Assembly (NCBI GenBank): GCA_030620005.1
Contig: JAUXAJ010000187.1
Location: 1 to 10,394, forward strand
DNA: 10,394 nucleotides
Reading direction: 5' to 3'
Origin: Promethearchaeota archaeon
GTDB lineage: Archaea; Asgardarchaeota; Lokiarchaeia; Sigynarchaeales; SOKP01
In this document: positions 5,528-10,394 of the stretch, one piece after another
Numbering within the stretch: the first letter of the stretch is position 1
How the letters are laid out: the number at the start of each line of letters is the position of its first letter
Translations under genes and position numbers: made by a program
The notes under the pieces: model-generated
Databases searched by the model: none
What the model saw: only the letters and a program-made list of their open reading frames with translations
What the model was told of the DNA's origin: nothing

Positions 5528-6331
5528 TTGGAAAATTTATTCTTTTCTCGTGATTTATTATTAATAAATTTAATTACAGTAACTTTCTTAACTTTTACTA
5601 CATCTATTATTTTTTCTGTTATCTTAAAAAGATATAATAGAATTGAGGATATAGAATATAAACGAATGCCGAGAATTCAAATATGGATATTTATAGAATA
5701 TTGGATATATTCAATAATTATGTTAATTAATATTTTTCTTAAATTTCTTTTTGATGATATTACAATTTTAAAGATTTTATCCCCATTATTTTTTTCTTTG
5801 GCTGCCGATGCTGTTTGGAGGTATGCGATTGTTGCTTTTTTTGATTTTAATTATGATATGTATATGAAAAACGCTTCAATTTCCAAAATTGATAAAATTA
5901 AAGCTGTTTTCATTATTGAAAGTATAATGGTCTTTTCTATAATAATTGGACTATTAGCTCTTTTTTCTATATTTAATTTATTTAACTTGGATTACTTTCA
6001 ATATTTACCGCTATATTCGGTTTTATGTTTTGTTTTTGTTCTTTTCATTCATCTAACCAATTTTCTTGGATGGTATATTAAAAAAAATAAAATAAAAAAA
6101 TTGTTAGATGATTCAGAGATTACTGAAGAGGAAAAGACTGAAATTCTTTTAAGCATGAAAAGATTAAAATTTATGGGAATTGCTATAATAATTACTTCAC
6201 TTGCTGTTTTTATCATTATAATCGATACTATTATTAATTCCCTTAATTTTACACTTTTAGCCCCCGTAGGTTTTATATTACTAAGTTTAGGTATGATTAT
6301 GTTTTATAAAACTCATGAGAAATCGACTTAA
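5528..6331 (+). CDS. Seven-helix membrane protein of unknown function
   Basis: This protein has 267 residues and starts at TTG behind a strong Shine-Dalgarno. Seven hydrophobic segments can be read at about 10-33, 51-73, 79-106, 125-151, 157-184, 214-237 and 240-260. Positive charge is concentrated in loops 1-2 (KRYNRIEDIEYKRMPR), 3-4 (KNASISKIDKIK) and the longest loop 5-6 (KKNKIKKLLDDSEITEEEK), while loops 2-3, 4-5 and 6-7 are short and poor in Lys/Arg. By the positive-inside rule this predicts N-terminus out and C-terminus in, the layout of rhodopsins and GPCRs. Helix 7 has no lysine in its core, so a retinal protein is unlikely. There is no kinase or transporter motif and I do not recognise the family. 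It lies 20 bp after the zinc-ribbon protein and 21 bp before the dehydrogenase gene. Confidence 0.75.
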   Translation: MENLFFSRDLLLINLITVTFLTFTTSIIFSVILKRYNRIEDIEYKRMPRIQIWIFIEYWIYSIIMLINIFLKFLFDDITILKILSPLFFSLAADAVWRYAIVAFFDFNYDMYMKNASISKIDKIKAVFIIESIMVFSIIIGLLALFSIFNLFNLDYFQYLPLYSVLCFVFVLFIHLTNFLGWYIKKNKIKKLLDDSEITEEEKTEILLSMKRLKFMGIAIIITSLAVFIIIIDTIINSLNFTLLAPVGFILLSLGMIMFYKTHEKST

Positions 6332-6343
6332 TATATTAAAAAA

Positions 6344-6348
6344 GTGAT
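6344..6348 (+). promoter_or_regulatory. Weak Shine-Dalgarno selecting ATG 6353
   Basis: GTGAT matches the 3' half of GAGGTGAT and ends four bases before the ATG at 6353. The GTG at 6344 is part of this site, so the start at 6353 is preferred over the longer frame beginning at 6344. Confidence 0.5.
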
Positions 6349-6352
6349 AATA

Positions 6353-7138
6353 ATGAATGAAGATAAAAATTATTTAATAACAGGTGGATGTGGTCAATTA
6401 GGTAGAGCTATTATTGAACTTTTATTAAAAAAAGATGTAAAAATACGAGTTCTTGATTTACAGTATTTTCCCAATGATGGTGTTGAATCTATCGTAGGAG
6501 ATATATGTGATATGGATGTAGTCAGAGAGGCTTGTAAGGGCATCGATGTAGTCTTCCATACAGCAGCGGCAGTAGTTGGAAACAATAAGAAACTATACTA
6601 CAAAGTAAATGTCGAAGGAACTAAAAATATTATAAAAGCATGTCAAGAATTAAATGTTTCTAAATTGATTTATACTAGTTCTTTTGATGTGGTTATGAAC
6701 GGAAAGGAACCAATGAATATGGCTGATGAATCGCTTCCTTATCCTAAAAAATATCTTGATAGGGGTTATTCGTTAACCAAAAGAATGGCCGAACAAGAAA
6801 TCATTAAGGCGAACGGTCCTTCGCTTTCTATATGTGTATTAAGGGCAACAGGCATGTTTGGACCATATGATAAATATCACTTACCGCCTCTATTGAAAAA
6901 TGCCAAAAAAAATAAAGGTATAATGATAGGAGATGGAAAAGCAAACTTTAGTCATGTATTTAACGGGAATGTTGCTCATGCTCATATTTTAGCTTCTGAA
7001 AAGTTATTTCCAGAATCTCCCGTATGTGGTCAATGTTATTTTATTGCCGATCACGATAATGGAAATTTTTTTAATCATTTAGGTGAAATTCTGGAACTGA
7101 TGGGTTATAAAAAACCTACGAAATCAATTCCTTATTAG
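6353..7138 (+). CDS. NSDHL/3beta-HSD-like NAD(P)-dependent dehydrogenase, interrupted by TAG
   Basis: This is an extended short-chain dehydrogenase of the 3beta-hydroxysteroid dehydrogenase / sterol-4-carboxylate dehydrogenase (NSDHL) group. The Rossmann dinucleotide motif is TGGCGQLG (10-17, counting from ATG 6353). A second cofactor-side acid is in GDICD (49-53). The active site shows TSS (108-110) and the YSLTK (139-143) Tyr-Lys pair, and RATGMFGP (164-171) is typical of the group. The frame ends at TAG (7136-7138) after KSIPY, at 261 residues, too short for the family. The next 65 codons continue the same protein in the same frame (see 7139-7336). In the family this position begins a hydrophobic helix; human NSDHL, as I recall it, has an IPYW sequence here, so the TAG probably replaces a TGG tryptophan codon. 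Without the C-terminal part the enzyme would likely be impaired. Third gene of the probable operon starting at 4665. Confidence 0.85.
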   Translation: MNEDKNYLITGGCGQLGRAIIELLLKKDVKIRVLDLQYFPNDGVESIVGDICDMDVVREACKGIDVVFHTAAAVVGNNKKLYYKVNVEGTKNIIKACQELNVSKLIYTSSFDVVMNGKEPMNMADESLPYPKKYLDRGYSLTKRMAEQEIIKANGPSLSICVLRATGMFGPYDKYHLPPLLKNAKKNKGIMIGDGKANFSHVFNGNVAHAHILASEKLFPESPVCGQCYFIADHDNGNFFNHLGEILELMGYKKPTKSIPY

Positions 7139-7336
7139 TTAACATATTCATTAGATTGGTTTTGCGATAAATTTCATATTAATTCTAATTTATCTAGATT
7201 TGCAGTAATAGTAACTACTGTAGAGCGTACCGTGTCATATGATAAGGCTGCGCGTGACTTTGGATACAAACCATTGTATTCAAGAGAAGAAGCATTAAAT
7301 AAGACAGCTCAATGGTTTAAAGAAAATTATGAATAA
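7139..7336 (+). pseudogene. C-terminal remainder of the interrupted dehydrogenase
   Basis: Directly after the TAG the frame stays open for 65 codons to TAA at 7334. It encodes LTYSLDWFCDKFHINSN, then TVSYDKAARDFGYKPLYSRE, then EALNKTAQWFKENYE. This is the standard C-terminal end of 3beta-HSD/NSDHL-type enzymes (SYDKAxRDxGYxP followed by a helix with a W-F/Y end). It shows no frameshift or additional stop, so the break is recent, a sequencing error, or is read through. The restored protein would be 327 residues, normal for the family. Confidence 0.8.
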
Positions 7337-7372
7337 TTTACAAAAACTACATTTTTAACACGATTTTTTATC

Positions 7373-8206
7373 ATGACGAAAAAAAAATATGATTTTATTG
7401 ATAAGTATGGAAGTACAGCCTTAATAGCCGGTTCTGCTTTGGGATTAGGAGAGTCATATGCGGATATATTGGCAAAAATAGGTTTTAATTTAATTTTAAT
7501 CGACAATAATCAAGACCTATTAAATTCTCAAGTTATTCATTTAAAGAATGAATTTAATGTTAATATCGTTCCGATTTGCATAGATTTATCTGACTCAAAT
7601 TTTTTAGATGTTATAAATAAAGAAACATTTGATATTGAAATTAGCCTTTTAATATATATTGCATCTAAGAGCAATATTGGTTACTTTTTAGATTTTCCAA
7701 TTGAAGATCAAATAAAGATTATAGACTTGAATTGTAAAGCTCCTTGTCTATTAACGCATCATTTTGGAAAAAAAATGTGTGATCGAAAGAAAGGGGGAAT
7801 TATTTTAATGAGTTCGTTTTCGGCACATCAAGGTTCTCCTTTTATTACTAATTATGCTGCTACTAAATCCTATAATCTAATTTTAGCAGAAGGTTTATGG
7901 TATGAATTCAGCCCCTATAATGTTGATGTGTTAGCGTGTGTCTCTGGACAAATATTAACACCTCAAAGTGAGAAAAGAAACCCAAATTATGAATCTGGAT
8001 ATAAACCTCCATTAATGGAACCTAAAGATGTTGTAATAGAAACACTCGATGCTCTTGGTAAAAAAGGTAGTTTTATTCCTGGTAGAGCAAATCGAATAAA
8101 TAGTTTTTTTTTAAGGAAATTCATTCCACGTCATAAATCAATTAAAATTGTAGGAAAAGCTACTAAAAAAATGTATCCATTTATAACAAATAAAAGATTG
8201 GTATAA
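7373..8206 (+). CDS. Classical short-chain dehydrogenase/reductase (hydroxysteroid dehydrogenase-like)
   Basis: This 277-residue protein is a classical SDR using NAD(P)H. The cofactor loop is AGSALGLG (19-26), a variant of TGxxxGxG with the leading Thr replaced by Ala. An acidic residue follows in ICIDL (68-72). The usual NNAG stretch is changed to IASKSNIG (96-103). The catalytic set is present: N120 in LNCKAP, S148 in LMSSFSAHQG and YAATK (161-165), with the normal 13-residue Ser-Tyr spacing. The C-terminal part, with PKDVVIETLDALGKKGSFIPG, resembles the DltE/17beta-HSD12-like branch, so a hydroxy or keto lipid substrate is plausible but not shown. The basic tail (SIKIVGKATKKMYPF) may bind a membrane surface. 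It starts 36 bp after the interrupted dehydrogenase and shares its direction and low G/C. Confidence 0.88.
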   Translation: MTKKKYDFIDKYGSTALIAGSALGLGESYADILAKIGFNLILIDNNQDLLNSQVIHLKNEFNVNIVPICIDLSDSNFLDVINKETFDIEISLLIYIASKSNIGYFLDFPIEDQIKIIDLNCKAPCLLTHHFGKKMCDRKKGGIILMSSFSAHQGSPFITNYAATKSYNLILAEGLWYEFSPYNVDVLACVSGQILTPQSEKRNPNYESGYKPPLMEPKDVVIETLDALGKKGSFIPGRANRINSFFLRKFIPRHKSIKIVGKATKKMYPFITNKRLV

Positions 8207-8216
8207 TAACTCTCAC

Positions 8217-8259
8217 CCGACAAAGTCGGTCACCCACCCATAAGCTTTTTTATTTTCTT
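8217..8259 (+). terminator. Hairpin and T-rich tract after the SDR gene
   Basis: CCGAC-AAA-GTCGG (8217-8229) makes a short G/C stem in otherwise A/T-rich DNA, 10 bases after the SDR stop. It is followed by AAGCTTTTTTATTTTCTT. Archaeal termination mainly needs the T tract, so this is a reasonable end for the operon that begins at 4665. Confidence 0.5.
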
Positions 8260-8276
8260 AGAGTAGAAGGCTGGTG

Positions 8277-8289
8277 ATCCTTGTAGGAT
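8277..8289 (+). repeat. Small inverted repeat upstream of the nitroreductase gene
   Basis: ATCCT and AGGAT flank a three-base TGT loop. It follows GGTGATCC in the 125-bp gap and precedes the A-rich promoter-like TTAAAAAAATAAAA (8304-8317) of the next gene. Role unknown; it may be chance. Confidence 0.25.
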
Positions 8290-8331
8290 GATAGTTTAAT
8301 GGATTAAAAAAATAAAAAAGTAGAAAAAATA

Positions 8332-9696
8332 ATGAATTTGAAAAATATAATTGAAAATTGGAAAAATCCCAAACAATTCAAGCAAAATATTTCCATAGAA
8401 AAAGAAGATATTTTAAAAATCTTAGAAGCAGCACGATGGGCCCCTAGTGCTATAAACCAACAAGTATGCAGATTCCTTGTTGTAGATAATGTTGAAGGAA
8501 AAGAAGTAATTGTGAAATCTATAGAAGAAAAAGATGTTAGATTAATAGCAAATAAAAATAAAATTAAAACACCAATTTTGACTAATAGTTTTATTTTTTC
8601 ACCTGATAATTACGATTTGCGCACAGATAAATATATAGATAGTCTTTTAAGTGCTAACATAGATGATTTGAAATGTAGTAAAGTAGCTTCAACTTTTATA
8701 ATTTGTATTCATACCCCAAAATATCTTGGAAAATCTTTAGGAATGACAGATATGGGAGCAAGCATAGCTAATATCATCTTAATATCGAAGCAATTAGGTT
8801 TTGATGTTCGATGGATAAGAAACTTTAACAGAGAAAAAATCAGAGAAAAATATAACATACCTAAAAAATTATTTATTGATACTATATTAGCTATTGGTAA
8901 ATCAACTGAAAATGATAACGAACCTAAATTAAGAAAAGAAATATATAAAAAAATGTGTTTTTTTAATAAGTGGAACAATATTAACTCTATCAATTTTAAT
9001 TTAGGAAAAGAGGATCATCAAGAATATGGAATTGATGTAATAGACACTATTTTAGATAGACGATCTATTCGTAAATACTTTGAAGAAAAAAGCGTTCCTT
9101 TTGGTATCATTTTAAAGCTCATTGAAGCAGGATTAATTATTCCTTTAACAATACAAGAACCATATGTAAAGATAATTATAGTTAACGATAAAGAAGTTTT
9201 AAGTGAAATCTCAAAACACGCTAAATATATTGTACATCAGAGTTTTGTAAGTAAGGCTCCGTTAATCATAGCAATTGCTTTTTATTGTTCAAATAATTGT
9301 GCCGCTTTTTACGGAGAGACTGATACTGGAGCAATAATGCAAAATATTTTATTAAGAGCCCATTCTTTAGGAATCGGGTCATGTTGGATAGGAGGTTTTA
9401 ATCGGAAAAAAGTAAAAAATATTTTAAACATACCTAAAGATTGGCATTTACCTAGTATTTCTATTCTTGGATTTTCGCGCGATTATCCCAAACCATGTCC
9501 CAGATTTGAAATTGGAAAAATTGGATATTATAACGGATGGAAATTAAATATTCAAGAAACAACAGTTAAATGGAGTCCAAAGAATTATTTATTGAGTATG
9601 ATTATGAAAAAATTGACAAATACTAAAGTTAAAAGCATTCTTAGAGATCGAAAAGTTGGAGAAATAGAAAAAATCCCAGAATTTATATTTAAATAA
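8332..9696 (+). CDS. Fused double-domain nitroreductase-family flavoprotein
   Basis: Two nitroreductase-fold domains are joined in 454 residues; normal members are about 170-220 residues and act as homodimers with FMN at the interface. Domain 1 (about 20-205) has AARWAPSAINQQ (33-44), the PSxxN flavin-side loop, and DMGASIANIILISKQLGFD (140-158), but its N-terminus lacks the RRSxR motif (NWKNPKQF instead). Domain 2 (about 234-405) has DRRSIRKYF (242-250) and DTGAIMQNILLRAHSLGIG (331-349), but its PSxxN region is degenerate (EAGLIIPLTIQEP). Each half thus supplies what the other lacks, so a single composite FMN site is expected. The family reduces nitro groups, quinones, enones or flavins; the substrate here is unknown. 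The last 45 residues are a basic extension. There is no Shine-Dalgarno, and an A-rich TATA-like box lies about 22 bases upstream. Eight cysteines are scattered without a clear cluster. Confidence 0.88.
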   Translation: MNLKNIIENWKNPKQFKQNISIEKEDILKILEAARWAPSAINQQVCRFLVVDNVEGKEVIVKSIEEKDVRLIANKNKIKTPILTNSFIFSPDNYDLRTDKYIDSLLSANIDDLKCSKVASTFIICIHTPKYLGKSLGMTDMGASIANIILISKQLGFDVRWIRNFNREKIREKYNIPKKLFIDTILAIGKSTENDNEPKLRKEIYKKMCFFNKWNNINSINFNLGKEDHQEYGIDVIDTILDRRSIRKYFEEKSVPFGIILKLIEAGLIIPLTIQEPYVKIIIVNDKEVLSEISKHAKYIVHQSFVSKAPLIIAIAFYCSNNCAAFYGETDTGAIMQNILLRAHSLGIGSCWIGGFNRKKVKNILNIPKDWHLPSISILGFSRDYPKPCPRFEIGKIGYYNGWKLNIQETTVKWSPKNYLLSMIMKKLTNTKVKSILRDRKVGEIEKIPEFIFK

Positions 9697-10037
9697 CTTA
9701 AGTTATGCAAATAATAAAAATCAATTTTTTATAAAAATTCTTATTTTGCTTAATGTTTTATTTCCTCTGCCAATTTTGAAAGTAAAGCAGCAAATTTTCA
9801 CGATAAATTTTTAAAAAATATCTCGTCATATCACCTGGAGAGCACACGCGTGTATATAGGTGTATGATCTGCATAATACATATAGAGTAGAAAAAAAGGT
9901 CGTAGATGTGATATAAACACGCACGGTACCTTTTTTTCTATTCTGATCACCTCCTTAAGTTTTGTTGTTGAGTTATCTTCATTTTTTGTAAAAAATAGAT
10001 TAAATAACCTTAAAATCAGATTTGGGGCTGTACAAGC
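9697..10037. other. Structured intergenic region between the nitroreductase and transposase genes
   Basis: This 341-bp gap has no credible gene. After the nitroreductase stop comes an A/T tract (CAATTTTTTATAAAAATTC) that could end transcription. From about 9821 it is richer in structure: ATATCAC (9828-9834) with its inverse GTGATAT (9908-9914), the perfect palindrome ACACGCGTGT (9844-9853), and the long hairpin described separately. The last 80 bases, before the transposase GTG at 10038, may include the left end of its insertion sequence, but I could not define a terminal inverted repeat. Confidence 0.5.
9884..9957 (+). ncRNA. 17-bp stem-loop followed by a 16S-tail (anti-Shine-Dalgarno) sequence
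   Basis: AGAGTAGAAAAAAAGGT (9884-9900) and ACCTTTTTTTCTATTCT (9928-9944) pair over 17 positions around a 27-base loop. The only non-Watson-Crick pair is G9887 with T9941, a G-U wobble in a plus-strand RNA but an A-C mismatch on the other strand, so the plus strand is favoured. Directly after the stem is GATCACCTCCTTA (9945-9957), the same as the end of 16S rRNA and complementary to the Shine-Dalgarno used at 5515. This could be a small RNA or leader that occludes ribosome-binding sites, or an insertion-sequence end. Read on the minus strand the tail is a perfect Shine-Dalgarno, but no start codon lies at the right distance. Confidence 0.35.
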
Positions 10038-10253
10038 GTGAATAAAATTCCTATAGAATGTTTTTCTGAAAAATTAGACGCGTTTTTAAATCGTTTTGCT
10101 TCTGGATTATCGGAACCTCAAAAGAAAAACGTCCTAAAACTAATTCAAGCTCTCTTAAAAAATAACGATGCGTCGATGAAGGCACTTTCTGAAAGGTGCA
10201 TTGACAAACGAGTACCATCAACTTTCGCACGTTTTTTATCGTCATCTGCTTGA
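10038..10253 (+). CDS. DDE transposase, N-terminal part ending at an in-frame TGA
   Basis: This 71-residue frame begins at GTG (MNKIPIECFSEKLDAFLNRF) and ends FARFLSSSA before TGA at 10251. It is the helical N-terminal region of an IS701/IS4-like DDE transposase, where a stretch of the type FLxxxxW leads into the catalytic domain. The frame continues past the TGA with EADEL, so the stop most likely replaces a TGG tryptophan codon (FLSSSAW). The stop inactivates this copy unless it is read through. There is no Shine-Dalgarno. Codon use is richer in G/C than the adjacent nitroreductase gene, as expected for a mobile element. Confidence 0.65.
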   Translation: MNKIPIECFSEKLDAFLNRFASGLSEPQKKNVLKLIQALLKNNDASMKALSERCIDKRVPSTFARFLSSSA

Positions 10254-10394
10254 GAAGCTGATGAGTTGATCTTATCGCTGATGAATTATTTTCAAAGTTT
10301 GAAGTCGCTTAAAACGGTTAAAGATGGCGTTATTTCGATTGACGATACCATTTCTAAAAAAAGCGGAAAGCACGTGAAAAGTGCGGGCTATTTT
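10254..10394 (+). pseudogene. DDE transposase, start of the catalytic domain (runs off right edge)
   Basis: This continues the same frame directly after the TGA at 10251. It encodes EADELILSLMNYFQSLKSL and then VISIDDTISKKSGKHV and KSAGYF at the edge. IDDTxxxKxGKH is the first catalytic-Asp block of DDE_5/IS701-like transposases. The rest of the element, including the remaining acidic residues and the right end, is outside the window. Confidence 0.65.

Noticed and set aside
5528..6331. Microbial or heliorhodopsin identity for the seven-helix protein
   Set aside because: Helix 7 has no lysine in its core for retinal attachment, and no rhodopsin motifs are visible.
8211..8300. tRNA or C/D-box RNA in the gap before the nitroreductase
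   Set aside because: Only two short hairpins are present; no cloverleaf, TTCRA loop or paired C and D boxes.
9828..9924. Short minus-strand GTG frame downstream of the perfect GGAGGTGATC complement at 9945-9954
   Set aside because: The start lies about 20 bases from the Shine-Dalgarno, too far for initiation, and the 32-residue product has no recognisable feature.
9945..9957. End of a real 16S rRNA gene on the plus strand
   Set aside because: Only the last 13 bases match. The DNA upstream is an A/T-rich hairpin with none of the conserved 16S helix 45 sequence.

Overview
The window looks like DNA from an Asgard archaeon, probably Lokiarchaeia-like. This is inferred from gene content and signals only. 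It carries a Ras/Rab-like small GTPase and an archaeal NusA-type KH protein. The only strong ribosome-binding site (GAGGTGAT at 5515) is complementary to the archaeal 16S tail AUCACCUCC. Several starts are probably leaderless behind TATA-like boxes. Intergenic DNA is extremely A/T-rich. I found no rRNA, tRNA or CRISPR array.

Left part (1-1740), a decaying and duplicated region. An open frame runs off the left edge on the minus strand and has a stop near its apparent N-terminus. A small plus-strand gene (495-788, 97 codons) has its Shine-Dalgarno placed before an ATC rather than an ATG. Downstream come a decayed minus-strand piece of a NusA-like KH gene (about 905-1076), a remnant of the last 19 codons of the small gene (1077-1136), and an intact NusA-like gene (1231-1740, minus). 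This order is what remains if a convergent two-gene unit was tandemly duplicated and its middle then lost.

Minus-strand block (1853-3365). A COG1926-type phosphoribosyltransferase lies downstream of a 224-codon unknown gene that a TAA splits into two open frames. A perfect 24-bp palindrome lies between the two genes.

Plus-strand block (3492-9696). The order is a tiny ORF, a Rab-like GTPase with altered G3 and G4 motifs, a zinc-ribbon-like unknown protein, a seven-helix membrane protein, an NSDHL/3beta-HSD-like dehydrogenase cut by an in-frame TAG, a classical SDR, and a fused double-domain nitroreductase. The zinc-ribbon, membrane and dehydrogenase genes are separated by only about 20 bp each, with the SDR 36 bp further on, so they look like one operon. 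A hairpin then separates off the nitroreductase. The three oxidoreductases suggest redox processing of a small, perhaps lipid-like, molecule. The GTPase, zinc-ribbon protein and 7-helix protein suggest a membrane-linked signalling or trafficking set. Both readings are inference.

Right end (9697-10394). A structured intergenic region has a 17-bp stem followed at once by a 13-nt copy of the 16S rRNA tail sequence. Next comes the N-terminal part of a DDE transposase, interrupted by a TGA where a tryptophan is expected, which runs off the edge.

At least three genes carry in-frame stops that restore a sensible protein if read through (TAA, TAG and TGA, one each), and a fourth is possible. Because all three stop codons are involved, nonsense decay or assembly error is more likely than a single reassigned codon.
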